A DNA stretch of 64,000 nucleotides from Panulirus ornatus (Eukaryota > Arthropoda > Malacostraca > Decapoda > Palinuridae): NCBI RefSeq assembly GCF_036320965.1, contig NC_092264.1:17809085-17873084 (forward strand), written 5' to 3'. The notes beneath the pieces are model-generated. The model was not told the origin of the DNA. It ran no database searches and saw only the letters and a program-made list of their open reading frames with translations. Below, in pieces: positions 15,440 through 33,303 of this stretch. The position numbers were made by a program, and so were the translations under genes. The first letter of the stretch is position 1. Every line of letters begins with the position of its first letter.

Positions 15440-15660
15440 TAGTGGCGCCAAGATAAAAGGAAGACAATGTAACAACACTGTGAGAAAAAGCTGTTTAATT
15501 TTCCCACGTACAGCGGCAGAGGACTGGAATAAACTTCCTCCCCAAATAGTCCATACAAACACTATATCTTTAAATCGAAACTTAACAAATAATTCACTGA
15601 CGTCACTTATCAATAAAGAAATCACATTCTCATTAATTATTCACTATTTTTTTTCGGAAT
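15440..15660 (+). pseudogene. CR1-like LINE reverse transcriptase, C-terminal fragment
   Basis: The frame starting near 15480 reads RKSCLIFPRTAAEDWNKLPP followed by QIVHTNTISLNRNLTN. The pattern R-x-x-F-x-x-R-x-x-x-x-WN-x-LP-x-x-(V)V-x-x-x-(S/T)-hydrophobic-x-x-F/L is the extreme C terminus of CR1/L2-type non-LTR retrotransposon RTs. The W-N-K-L-P core is at 15525-15539. The palm and fingers are absent, so it is a truncated copy. A related piece on the minus strand lies at 47.54-47.88 kb. Confidence 0.6.
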
Positions 15661-15833
15661 CCAGCCGGAGAGGAGATGGCATCATACTGATAAAGAAGTT
15701 TTTCCAGTCCACACTTTTCTATAATATTTTCCCGCCTGTATTCTTAACATTATACGAAATATCTTTTCTATATCTTTTTGCCAGAGGGAGAAGCGGGTGG
15801 AAAGGTGCTCTATACTTCCCTGTCTTATCTCAA

Positions 15834-15837
<4 letters not shown>

Positions 15838-15920
<83 letters not shown>

Positions 15921-15994
15921 TTATCCTTCACATGTACTGTCATGTACCAATAGTCAACGTCCTCTACCCTCTACACACACACACACACACACAC
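15838..15994. repeat. (AT)n microsatellite with nearby (AC)n
   Basis: (AT)n at 15838-15917 and (AC)n at 15972-15994, with an unremarkable 54-bp spacer. Confidence 0.97.
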
Positions 15995-17029
<1,035 letters not shown>

Positions 17030-17284
17030 CACGGGGTAAAGGGTTGATGTATCGTGATGCAGATGCTGGTGCGATGCAGTATAACATGAGGCTGCGGAAA
17101 CTCTGTGTTTCTCTTCCGTCTGGCTCAGTGAAAGAGAAATATTGATGAAGGTTAGATGCTTCTGTAGCCAGAATGATGATCTACCAGGAATAAAAAAGAT
17201 TTTTAGTTTCATGTTTATATGAAGAATAAGCGTGAGCGTTAAGACCCTATAGATGAAGTGTGGGATCAGTTTGATTAACTGAGT

Positions 17285-17327
17285 AACCTAACCTAACCGA
17301 ACCTAACCAAACCTAATCTAACATAAC
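17285..17327. repeat. Interstitial telomere-like (CCTAA)n stretch
   Basis: Seven to eight degenerate five-base units (AACCT AACCT AACCG AACCT AACCA AACCT AATCT AACAT AACC) occupy about 43 bp. CCTAA/TTAGG is the ancestral arthropod telomere repeat. A nearby GTTAGGTTAACG at about 17349 reads the opposite strand motif. It may be an interstitial telomeric sequence or a chance microsatellite. Confidence 0.6.
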
Positions 17328-20162
<2,835 letters not shown>

Positions 20163-20250
20163 GAAAACGGTAAACGTTTGTGAAAGATCACAAGGAGATA
20201 AAGAAAACGGTAAACGTTTGTGAGAGAACACAATGAGGTAAAGAAAACGT
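20163..20250. repeat. 40-bp tandem duplication
   Basis: GAAAACGGTAAACGTTTGTG starts at 20163 and 20203, and a partial third copy (GAAAACG) starts at 20243. Confidence 0.9.
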
Positions 20251-20549
20251 CCTTTCTACGAGAATGTCATGAGACGAGAAAGGAAGTATTGATATAAACG
20301 ACATCATTATAGATGTAACTTGTACGTGAATACGAGATCTGTAATCTTGAGGTTTTATATAATGTGTGTGTGGGAATATCCGCTTCCTCTCAGTCTCCCA
20401 CAACCTGAACTGACTCACTGTTTTCATCTGTTCCTTAGTCTATGTTTAGTCACGTCTGTGCCTGGCAGTTCCTTACCTCAGCGCCGGTAAATCAAATCTT
20501 CTTTTGCTTAGAAACGGATAAACATATACTGAATATATGTTGTGTTTGT

Positions 20550-21215
<666 letters not shown>

Positions 21216-21306
<91 letters not shown>
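21216..21306. repeat. (CT)n microsatellite
   Basis: A perfect CT tract of about 90 bp ending in CCCTCCCTC. Confidence 0.98.
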
Positions 21307-21309
<3 letters not shown>

Positions 21310-22995
21310 CCTCGTGCGACAAGGTGTCCCACGTAATCGATGCTTGACACCTGCGTCCTCTCACTTCCACCTGGCGGGAGAAAAATACCCCGCTCGTAAA
21401 TCCCAGGATCCTGATGACATCGCCGATCTCAGGGGGATTTCTGGGGGAGGTGGAACGCATCGTGGGGCCGTTGTCGATATCTGGCCATCCGTCATACGCA
21501 GGGAGGGACCTCGACCCATGGCTTTTTTTCAGGCAACACAGGGAAATTTGGCCTTTACGAACGTTACACTAGTTATCATGAGGGCTGCAATTTGATTCCC
21601 CCCTAAGTTATCTTTTCATACGTAATTGAATATCTTGTTACTGGCTATTGTTTATAAGTTTCATTTGAGTTGCATTTGAAGTGTTTCACTTGGTTACTTT
21701 GAACGTTGCTAGGTGTTATCTTCACGTCAAAAGTTGCTGTCATCTATCTATTCATTTTTGTTATTTCAGAATTGAATATTTAGCCAGAAAATTCTTATTC
21801 TAGACATTTTTGAAGAGTGCTTTACCAATAGTCGTCCACTTATTCCCTGCACTCTTTGCCGTCAGTCCCGAACTTTGCATGAAACCAACTATGTTTCTGG
21901 AAATATTCTTGCTAATGTGGGCTGCTTCTAGAGCTCTCTTCATCTATTTACTCACCTCTGAATTTTTAGTATTCCATTACACCTTATGCCCGTCGTAAGC
22001 CTTCCTCAGGTAACACCGACACTAACAGTGATGGACCAACACATATACAGACTCAGTTAACCTTTCCCTCTGACTAACACATAACCTTGAGACGCTATGT
22101 CACCCTTCCTGCTATGAGCTGAATGATTCAGGTCTTGACCATAATCAATATTTCGAACGTATTTTGGTCGAACTCAGATGTGCCGTATAATAGATTACAG
22201 ACCTTAGATCCTTTTATAGATTTAAAGATACTTTGATTCGAAATAAAGACTTGATAATCAGGATCATATGATTAAATCATTATATGATTACTGTTTCATG
22301 AGTATCAATATTACATGTACTCTTCTCTCGAATAAAAGATGCAGTCGATCGAGAACGTTACAGTGATCATAACCAATACAGTACCAAAAGGCTTGTCGCT
22401 TATGCTGACTATCATAATTCTTAATGATACCCCTCGTTCAGTAGTTGTGTTTGACGTAAGCATATCAGTGAGTCGTGTTTCAAGTGTGTGAACTCTTCAT
22501 CTTCTAAACTTGTCCCTCACATTATGATAACATTGAATCACTGGTATAATGGGTGAGCTGGACTTGCAACCTGCTCACTTTGATTTAGAGAACATGATGA
22601 TCTGTTCTAGAGTCTAGTGCAGAGGTGGGATTTAACTCATGTTTTCCTACAAATTCATAAACAGGTTTCCACTTCCTGAACTTCCTCTTCCCTGGGTAGG
22701 ATCTCTGGTTTACTGTACGGATGTTTAGAAGTTATTATCTTCCTGCATTTTAAAAAAGGGTGCGTGTTAGTAGCTGCCTGTCTCTCCTGTGGAACACAGC
22801 AGCTTCCTCTCCGGGGAAATTAGCCTTTACAGCTGTATAAATTAAAGCTACAACTCTTACCTTTACGTGCTCTTGTGTACACTGGTATCCTTCCTCTGAT
22901 GAAATCCTCAAAATAGAAAAGGTCTCCATATGACCAAAGTAAAGCTATTCTGGCAAAGATAATTCAAGATTTTCTCATCTTAACGTCGTGGTTTA
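21307..22995. other. Unannotated stretch
   Basis: AT-rich, with no repeats and no recognised coding similarity. This is one of the few long repeat-poor intervals. Confidence 0.35.
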
Positions 22996-23421
22996 TTAAT
23001 CATACTCTGATGCTACCCACATTATGGCTGAGTACAATAGTCTTAATTTATGAGCCTCTATGTTCCTAGCTGTCTCTATAATCTCCCTTTTAGCTACTAA
23101 TTGCTGATCCTGTCTATTCTGCACTTTTCTAAACCTGTTACCTGCCTGACCATTAATAGTCCTGATTGTTCTGTTTCTCTTAGTTGATATTATTCTCTTT
23201 ACAGCTTTACTCAATCCTTTTGGGCTCCTTCTATACAATGGACTTAGGTTCCTGTCCCCCACTGTATCAGTCATCACGACCGAGTCCACTGAGCAGCCAG
23301 CCTCGGAAACTATTTGTCCTCGTCTTCCCAGACCAACAGTTTCAACATCCTCTGTAGCTTGTGTTTTGGGTAATTCCTCCTGTTCAACATTCTCTAGGAC
23401 ATGTAGAGTAGCCCCTTGTGA
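22996..23421 (-). pseudogene. Unrecognised coding-like open frame, possible retroelement end
   Basis: The minus strand is open for about 142 codons from 23421 to a stop at 22996. It begins SQGATLHVLENVEQEELPKT and later contains LYRRSPKGLSKAVKRIIS, with a lysine/arginine-rich composition and no simple repeat. In another frame just upstream (23422-23470) the sequence reads NLRKEGRVIKEHEGHKG, which joins naturally onto it and implies a frameshift near 23420. The 'RVI-x-x-x-x-G-x-x-G' style resembles the region after the integrase in some LTR retroelements, but I do not recognise the family. No function is assigned. Confidence 0.22.
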
Positions 23422-23470
23422 CCTTCATGTTCTTTGATTACTCTACCTTCCTTCCTGAGGTTATGTTCCT

Positions 23471-23690
23471 TCTGATGTCCCTCACCTGGTGCCCCTCACA
23501 TGATGTCCCTCACCTGATGTCCCTCACACGATGTCCCTCACCTAATATCCCTCACATGATGTCCCTCATCTGATGTCCCTCGTCTGATGACCCTCACCTG
23601 ATGTCCCTCACCTGATGTCCCGCATCTGATGTCCTTCATATGATGTTCCTCACCTGATGTCCCCCACCTGATGTCTCTCACCTGATGAGA
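23471..23690. repeat. 16-bp minisatellite, about 13 copies
   Basis: Units of CTCACCTGATGTCCCT with ACCTG/ACATG/ATCTG variants run from about 23471 to 23690. Copy divergence is moderate. Confidence 0.9.
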
Positions 23691-25350
23691 ATATTTGCTC
23701 ACACTCTTTAACTCCATTTTCTTTAGTTTCCTTCGTCGCTCTTCTGTGTTATGACACCTTTATGTGAATTGATTTCTCAGCTCCTTTTAACTCCTCCTCC
23801 TCCTCTCTTCACGTTAACTTCTGGTCTTGCTTTTTAGATATTTTCCTGAACATCTCCAGACATTTGTTGTCTGGTGTGTGTGTGTGTGTGTGCGTGTGTG
23901 TGTGTGTGTTATTGTGTATAGACGTGTCTCAATGTACAGTCTTGCTAACCGTTGTAGGATGAATTTTTTTTAATCCAAAGAACATTAGGAAGAAATCTTT
24001 GTTGTTAATGATGCCTAAAACTTTCCCATGAGCAACCCACATTACCAGATGTCAATGGAAACAAAGCAGATATGTCTGACCTTTCCCCGCCTCTCCCCTT
24101 CTTAAGCATCATCTACATCATTAACGTCTTAATACACTTTTCATTCTATCATTATCAGGTTCGTACGATCTGTTTTCTGACCTCTATTGTCATAAGGTGT
24201 CTGGCGAAACCCCGGTGGCATCTAATACTCCATCAGTGGGTATTCGAATGTACCAGCAGACTACTGAAACCTTTATCCCTGGCAACAAGGCACTGGTCAT
24301 TCTCCACTCATTTCTTACCGAAAACAACTTATGTTTAGTTGGATACATCGAATACGATCACAATTTTCCCCAGCAAGATACCAGCTGAAACTTATCAAAC
24401 CTTCTCACCATGATAATATCTACAATGATACTCGAGCAATACCATACTTCTTCACCCGTGTCGTTCTTCAGAAACCATGAACTCCCACTGTCATTCTCCC
24501 TCACCATCGTAATCTCTCATCTTCTCATCATTTGACGTTATCGCCACCTTATCTCTTTATCATAATCTTTCACTGTTCCTTTTATTTTCCCACTGATAAA
24601 CTCCTTCGTAATTATGCTCCCTTCAGCGATAGTCAGTCACCATTAGACTCCCTCACCATCTCATTTCTTCGTCATTACTCTCCCTAGTTATTATAGTCCC
24701 TCAAGAAAATGTTCCTTTTCCATACTATTCTCTCGTCAGCATCCTCCACAGCTGTCAGTCTTCCTGGCCATCATGTTCCGTCACTATCACCTTCATTTGC
24801 TTTCCTATTCCCTCACATCTCTTTATCAAAGCACCTTTCACCATCACACTCGTTTACAATCGTAATTTGTCCCATACTACCTCATATTCCTCACTATCAC
24901 ATTCCTTCACTATCGTACTCCCTAATTTGAATCATCATACTAACTTCACTATCATACTCATTCAACCTCATACTCTCATATCATCATCATCATCCTTCCT
25001 CACTATTCTGTTACTTCGCTCACATATGCTTCTTTCCTCTCATTCTGCCATCCTACAAACCCTCATAATCACCCACGATTTGCTCTCCTTCACCATCATA
25101 CTCTCGCACCTCACTCTCACATCTTCCTACATCCTCTTCTATGTGCTGGAGCCTTTCCTTTTCCCCCACTCTTCCTCTCCTGCTCCCCCAGGTACAACAA
25201 ACAACCTGCTTTATTTCATCATCCACTCCCCTCACGCTCTCTAATCTGCCTCACACCTCCTCATTTCTCACCCTGTCAGATCTCCTAATCCCAGCACCAT
25301 TACCCATACAATATATCTTCCTTGCTTGGCCATGCCTCTATTAAGCAGCT
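23691..25350. other. C/T-rich stretch with scattered short repeats
   Basis: (GT)n at 23873-23910. From about 24380 to 25290 the + strand is pyrimidine-rich with CACCATC, CCTCAC and TCATACTC words, a low-complexity zone giving long false frames. No gene was recognised. Confidence 0.45.
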
Positions 25351-25925
25351 AGCCTGGGATGGTCTCCACCACCCTGGGATGGTCTCCACCACCCTGGGAT
25401 GGCCTCCACCAGCCTGGGATGGTCTCCACCAGCCTGGGATGGCCTCCACCACCCTGGGATGGCCTCCACCAGCCTGGGATGGTTTCCACCAGCCTGGGAT
25501 GGTCTCCACCAGCCTGGGATGGTCTCCACCACCCTGGGATGGCCTCCACCAGCCTGGGATGGTTTCCACCAGCCTGGGATGGTCTCCACCAGCCTGGGAT
25601 GGTCTCCATCAGCCTGGGATGGTCTCCACCAGCCTGAGATGGTCTCCACTAGCCTGAGATGGTCTCCACCAGCCTGGGACGGTCTCCACCAGCCTGGGAT
25701 GGTCTCCACCAGCCTGGGATGGTCTCCACCAGCCTGGGATGGTCTCCACCAACCTGGGATGGTCTCCACCACCCTGGGATGGTCTCCACCACCCTGGGAT
25801 GGCCTCCACCACCCTGGGATGGTCTCCACCAGCCTGGGATAGTCTCCACCAGCCTGGGATGGTCTCCACTAGCCTGGGATGGTCTCCACTAGCCTGGGAT
25901 GGTCTCCACCAGCCTGGGATGGTCT
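25351..25925. repeat. 20-bp minisatellite, about 28 copies
   Basis: A near-perfect array of GCCTGGGATGGTCTCCACCA, in strict 20-bp phase, with GGTCTCC/GGCCTCC and AGCC/ACCC variants. Because 20 is not a multiple of three, all three frames give the same peptide on each strand, which explains overlapping open frames up to about 160 codons. Homogeneity indicates a young array, potentially length-polymorphic. Confidence 0.98.
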
Positions 25926-26776
<851 letters not shown>

Positions 26777-27031
26777 AGAAGACACTCGAAATCATCTTAA
26801 AGGTCAAGGATGCATAGAAAATCTACATCCGGATCTTGGAAGACAGCCCTTGAGTGTGTGTCTCAAAACTGCTACTCTTTTAGTCGAGTTGTGGATGAAA
26901 GAAAATACGAATTAGTGGAAAAGTAATGAAATTCATATTTCATGCTTGACATATTTACACCAAAGATCCCTGATCTCAGGGAATGTGTATTACGTCACAA
27001 GATGTGTACTGACCAAGCTTTGTGTTGTCTG

Positions 27032-27226
27032 CTTCGATCCTGTGGAAGACTTCGATCCTGCGGAAGACTTCGATTCTGTGGAAGACTTCGATCCTGCGGA
27101 AGACTTCGATCCCGTGAAGACTTCGGTTCTGTGGAAGACTTCGATCCCGTGAAGACTTCGATTCTGTGGAAGACTTCGATTTTATGGAAACTTCGATCCT
27201 GTGGAAGACTTCGAATCTGTGGAAGA
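27032..27226. repeat. 18-bp minisatellite, about 11 copies
   Basis: Units CTTCGATCCTGTGGAAGA starting at 27032 and 27050, with 14-17-bp shortened variants. Each unit has CTTC and GAAG near its ends, so single units can fold back. Confidence 0.93.
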
Positions 27227-27420
27227 AAATCAAAGAAGAGGTTCAACTCTACTGTCGTACAACAATGACAGCGAACACATAACAAAACACGGGTGCGAAA
27301 CAGTGAATAAACTTCGTAAAGCACGAGATACGTAAACCTTTAAAGGGAAAGAGTATGTTGAATATACTGAGAGAAGTTGATCCAACTGTTGCTACGTGAA
27401 AGACTACGAGTCATCATTAG

Positions 27421-27578
27421 CCTGGAGACACAAGGTCCTCTGTGTGTGCTGTCTTCTGGCCTAGAGACACAAGGTCCTCTGTGTGCGCTGTCTTCTGGCC
27501 TAGAGACAGAAGGTCCTCTGTGTGTGCTGTCTTCTGGCCTAGAGACACAAGGTCTTCTGTGTGTGCTGTCTTCTGGGA
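27421..27578. repeat. 39-bp minisatellite, 4 copies
   Basis: Units GCCTAGAGACACAAGGTCCT + CTGTGTGTGCTGTCTTCTG repeat four times with few substitutions. A multiple of three, it reads as a 13-residue peptide repeat, but no start, stop or neighbouring exon supports coding. Confidence 0.93.
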
Positions 27579-27654
27579 ACACAAGTGAGACTCCTCCTCA
27601 CTGTGGACGTCTCTCCATCCCTCCTAAGTGATGCCATAACCTTGAGCTTCGCCT

Positions 27655-29005
27655 CCGAGCGGAATGCGGATAGGAGATGTAAAAGGAAAAGGGATAAGAG
27701 TGAGGCTCAAATACAGAGGTATAGAGTTGTTGAGTATTCCTGGAAATATATGGGAGGGTATTGATTGAGAGGGTGAAGGCATGTACAGACATCAGATTGG
27801 GGAAGAGCAGCGGTTTCAAAGTGTTAGGGTTGTGGGATCAAGTGTTATTTGAAAAGTGAGAGAATACTTAGAAAATGCAAATGGATTTGTTTTTACCCAT
27901 TTAGGATCTGGAAGGCGATATGATGTAGTTGATAGAGATGCTCTGTGGAAGGTTTAGAATATATGTGTGGAGGCAAGTTGTTAGAACGTCGGAAAAGTTT
28001 ATCGAGGATGTAGGGCATTGATACTGTAGGAAGAGAGGATAGACTGAGTTCGTGAATGGAGTTTGCGGCAGGTGAGTTGAGGTTCTGGAGTTTATTGTTA
28101 GATGTGGGTTGTTGGGAGTGAAATGCAGGTCCTGGGAAAGAGGCGAAGTATGAAGTAATAGGGAAGATGAAGACTTGGGAGTGAGTCAATTGTTGTCAGC
28201 TGAATACAGCGTGGTGCTGACATGTGAAAACTAGAAGCAGAGATTGACTAAGTTTAAAGTGTGTGGAAAGTAAGTGAAATTGAGAGTAAATGTGATAAGA
28301 GCAAGGTTTAGGTACGTAAGGGTGAGGTCATAGCATAGGAGGTCGTTGGTGTGTAGTAATCTGGCTAGAGAGAGGTCTTGTGTTGCTGGGTGGATCTGTC
28401 GCCTGAGGACATGGTCACTGGTGTGGATCATAGGTGGGGGGGTGCGAATTTTGGGCCTTAGAAAAGTCTTGTGTGTGGTCTGTACACGAAACATTGAGAC
28501 ACCAAATGGAGTTTATGAGGAATATGCTAACCAGAGCTCGCTCCGTAATGGTTGCGTCATATGCACATCTTGATGAAACATTGACGCCTGACAACTCTTT
28601 AGTGTGTGTGTCCGATGTTTAGAGGTACTGTAGTGGAAAGAGTGAGAGAATGTTTTATTCGATTATAATGTAATACAAGTGAGTGTGGACAAGCAGATTG
28701 TGTGTAAGAGAGATAAAGAGGTAGTATGTGTACAGAATTGGGTCATGATGATCCGAGCGGGACTGTTGGAAAGGAATATATGTGTTGGAGGTGAGGGAAC
28801 GAGAGTAAGGAAGTTACAAAATGAGTGATGCCAGGGGTGAAGAAGATTTTGTTAATATGTCTAATCTGTCAGAGGTGAAAAGGCAGGAGAAAGCGTTGAA
28901 TTGGAGTCAGTGTACTGGGTTTGACTTACATGGCATTTTGAACGCAAGATGAATGATCAGCGACTGGTAAACCATGGATACTGTGTATATGTATAATTTG
29001 GATTG
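27655..29005 (+). pseudogene. Decayed RTE-like LINE, RT to 3' region
   Basis: At nucleotide level it follows the same family as the 41.26-kb copy. GGGAGGGTATTGATTGAGAG (27751), GATTGGGGAAGAGCAG (27796) and TGATAGAGATGCTCTGTGGA (27929) match the minus-strand copy at 36.84-37.23 kb or the usual order of the family. GTGGATCATAGGTGGGGG (28422) with GCGAATTTTGGGCCTTAGA (28443) matches 41306-41348. ATATATGTGTTGGAGGTGAG (28775), GGTGAAGAAGATTTTG (28837) and TTGAATTGGAGTCAG (28896) match 41660-41806. Numerous small indels destroy every frame, and there is no open frame over about 65 residues in register. RT, thumb and C-terminal region are all represented in order. Confidence 0.75.
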
Positions 29006-29779
29006 TGGAGTGTTTTATTAACACACAGACCGACAGACGATTTTGGGGGGATAGGTGATAATATATATAATTGATTATATACATTATCTTTTCTGTTATA
29101 TTTACTCCAAAGGATAAAAATATATATAAAAAAAAAAAATATAAAAAAATTGAATTAAATTGTGATGATGGGTACTTGAAATGCGTTTGGGACAATTAAT
29201 TACGTGCTAGAGGATTATGGAATGAGAGAGAGAGAAACATGCTAAGGTATTGTTTGGTCATTTTCTGACCTCTCGACCTGGAAGTTACATATATGACCAC
29301 AGTACAGCCAGGTCAGATGCTGAGACGTACTGACACATCTCACCACGTCTGACCTGCTTCTGATAGCGTTCTCTGAGACACATGACCTTGATCTTGGATT
29401 TCGTCGTCGTACGAAGACAAGAAGATCTAGCTATGTCACCGTCTGAACTCCTGTAGTATCATTGATCAATGACTTAAAACGTAACACAGACAAACAGACA
29501 TCAAATGTACACAAGGACCAAGGCCTACCCACAAGGACAAAGACCCACACACAAACAGACACCTTATGTATACAAGGACAGAGACCCACACACAAACACA
29601 CACCTAATGTACACAAGGACAAAGACCCACACACACACACACAGACGAACAGACAAAACGAAACAACACACCAGCAGTGTAGGGTAGGTAAGTGAACGAA
29701 CACCATTCGGTAAAAGTTCGTAAACTCGAGATTCAATATGTTCCAGATACGTTCCAGATAATTTTTTTGTAAAGACGCG
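29006..29779. other. Unannotated stretch
   Basis: An A-rich run at 29128-29150 and ACACAAGGAC/AGACCCACACAC words repeating at 29510-29650 (degenerate repeat, about 57 bp). No gene was recognised. Confidence 0.35.
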
Positions 29780-30000
29780 AAGTTTTCCTGGCGGTTGGCC
29801 ACATCGACGGCTATCGCCCCAGCGCTCCAATTAAAACTTGCCTCGTCCCGTTTCCCCCTTAATTGACTGGTGCATCCGGGACTACATCGTAATGCAAATT
29901 GGGCCGGGAATTTACGCTAGGGTGTAACTGAAACACGAGGCGGTATATCCTCATCCTGATGGCAGGTAACATGCGCTAATTAACCGCTCACCTCACCAAT
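29780..30000. promoter_or_regulatory. Possible conserved non-coding segment with homeodomain/POU-type sites
   Basis: A repeat-free stretch carrying ATGCAAAT (29892-29899, the canonical octamer), several TAAT cores (CCAATTAAAAC, CTTAATTGACTG, GCTAATTAACC) and a GGCGCTATCG-like CpG mix in an otherwise repeat-dominated window. Motif clustering is suggestive only; no conservation data were available. Confidence 0.2.
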
Positions 30001-31152
30001 CCCCTTCCCCCCCTCCCCTCCTCCCCCCCTGCCGGAACCGAGGTGGTTGCCTGGTTCAACAGTAGGACGGTCAGTCCAGCAGCGCTTGTTGCTAGACTGC
30101 TCAAGATAGCGCCTCCACACGTCATGTTATTGACACTTAGGTTCAGAACAGCGTTTCATACAGTGCCATGGTAGCGTTTCACACGATCCACTGTTGTGTT
30201 CCTCTTACTATATTAGTGTTCTGCATCTCTCTATATCGTTCCATATAACTCATTATATGATTTATATTAAAATAGTTTTACTCACTGCATGATACCGTAG
30301 TAGTAACACAGTTTTCCATAACTGCTCCTTAAGTTAACAAGGCAAGATGTCATATAAATCACTGTTGTATATCACACTCACAGCAGAATTGATTCAGAAC
30401 TCACTGCAGTACTCCAAAAACCCTCTATGATTACCTGTAACTCATACGACTGTTGAGTTGAAGTTAACTTACAAATGAATGTCTCATTATTAGCTCACTC
30501 CTGGATACTAGTCCTCATTGCAGTACCATTTACCCACAACAACACTTCAAAACAACGCTTCATAGATTACATAAACATTCCATAACATATTGTAGAAGTA
30601 CAGGGGTCACTGTAGTTTTCTGTAGCTTAAGTTCCTTACTTCTGTAACCTTGTATGAAAAGTATATAATTTTCGACAGCGTTTCACACCTTACTGTACTT
30701 TACAGGTCACTTTAGCATTGCAGACTATGACATTCTGTTCCTGTATTGCTGTAACATCCCATAATTCAGTGAGGTATCTTCCTCACACTGTAATACCGAT
30801 ATGAAAGATATATAATTATAATAATTATGTTCTTACCTTTAGTGTCATCTTTCAGGATTTCAGTCATTGTGTTGTACCATCTGCCTCTCACTGTTACATA
30901 ACTCAGGTCCCATAATTTATCTTGCACACCCATACCTTACCAAGCCTCTGTGTATCTTAAGGTAATGTTTCATAATTCACTTTGGCATTAACACAGGGCG
31001 CCATGCTTCACTACAGCAGTCCATCATATACCATATGGTTATGATTTTCACCCATATTCCATATCTCACTGAAGTGTAGGATACTACTGTTAGAAGACTG
31101 TACTTTGTATGTGTGATGCTTAACACCCATGTGCACAAGAAGGTCGTTACAC
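30001..31152. other. Very degenerate repetitive stretch
   Basis: From about 30110 to 31080 the words TTTCATA, CACTGTAGT, CCATAATTCA and GCATT recur at roughly 45-55-bp spacing without a clean consensus, so this may be an ancient minisatellite. A C-run block lies at 30000-30029. No gene was seen. Confidence 0.35.
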
Positions 31153-32429
<1,277 letters not shown>

Positions 32430-32795
32430 GCTTGAGGAGGAGGAGGAGGAGGAGGAGGAGGAGGAGGCGAGGGATGGTGTGGTTTAAGAGGCGAGCGAGT
32501 GAGGAGAGCTGGAGGAGGAGGAGGAGGCGAGGGATGGTGTGGTTTAAGAGGCGAGCAAGTGAGGAGAGCTGGAGGAGAAGGAAAGAGGAGGAGGAGGAGG
32601 AGGAGGCGAGGGATGGTGTGGTTTAAGAGGCGAGCGATTGAGGAAAGCTGGAGGAGGAGGAGGCGAGGGATGGTGTGGTTTAAGGGGCGAGCGAGTGAGG
32701 AGAGCTGGAGGAGGAGGAGGCGAGGGATGGTGTGGTTTAAGGGGCGAGCGATTGAGGAAAGCTGGAGGAGGAGGAGGAGGAGGAGAAGATCGGTG
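32430..32795. repeat. GGA-rich minisatellite, 5 copies of a 55-80-bp unit
   Basis: Units with GCGAGGGATGGTGTGGTTTA + AGAGGCGAGCGAGTGAGGAGAGCT start near 32468, 32527, 32607, 32662 and 32719, separated by (GGA)n tracts of differing length. The length variation lies entirely in the (GGA)n part. Confidence 0.92.
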
Positions 32796-33102
32796 AGCGA
32801 GGATGGGAGTGCTAGAGTGCCCTTGAATACGTCTGGCTGCAGAAGACACAAGGCTGAACCCTTTACTCAGTGCAAGGTGTCAGGTCTTACGGTGATAACC
32901 AGGGGCATCACTACCGCATCATCTCACTCAGTCTTAGGTTCGGAAACTAATTGGAAAAGTTTTACAGAAATCAAGTAGAGTTGATCACGCTGTCCTCAGG
33001 GTGTTGAATCTAAACTTTCAGCAATACAATTAACCGTGTTGGATGGCGGAACTCATGCAAAAAAGTCTGCTTTCGAGGCACTGAATATACAAGATAAAGT
33101 AC

Positions 33103-33303
33103 TTCTATGATGGTATGTATGATGGCATGTATGAAGGCGTGTATGAAGGCGTGTATGAAGCCGTGTATGGTGGCGTGTATGATGTTGTGTATGAAGCCGT
33201 AAATGATGGCGTGTATGATGGCGTGTATGAAGCCGTGTATGGTGGCGTGTATGATGTTGTGTATGAAGCCGTGAATGATGGCGTGTATGATGGCGTGTAT
33301 GAG
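33103..33303. repeat. 12-bp repeat with 72-bp higher-order unit
   Basis: The basic unit is GTGTATGATGGC with variants (GAAGGC, GAAGCC, GGTGGC, GATGTT). Units 33151-33222 and 33223-33294 are identical 72-mers except for one base (33201 A versus 33273 G), showing recent segmental duplication inside an older 12-bp array. Both periods are multiples of three, so one strand gives a long VYEAVYGGVYD frame; no coding context is seen. Confidence 0.95.

Noticed and set aside
14560..15442. 282- and 220-codon Pro/Ser/His-rich frames
   Set aside because: The region is C/T-biased low-complexity sequence that depletes stop codons; overlapping frames have similar composition and no domain.
25341..25869. 160-codon frames reading WWRPSQAGGDHPRLVETIP-like repeats
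   Set aside because: The 20-bp period is not a multiple of three, so the same peptide appears in all frames of each strand; this is a property of the array, not of selection for coding.
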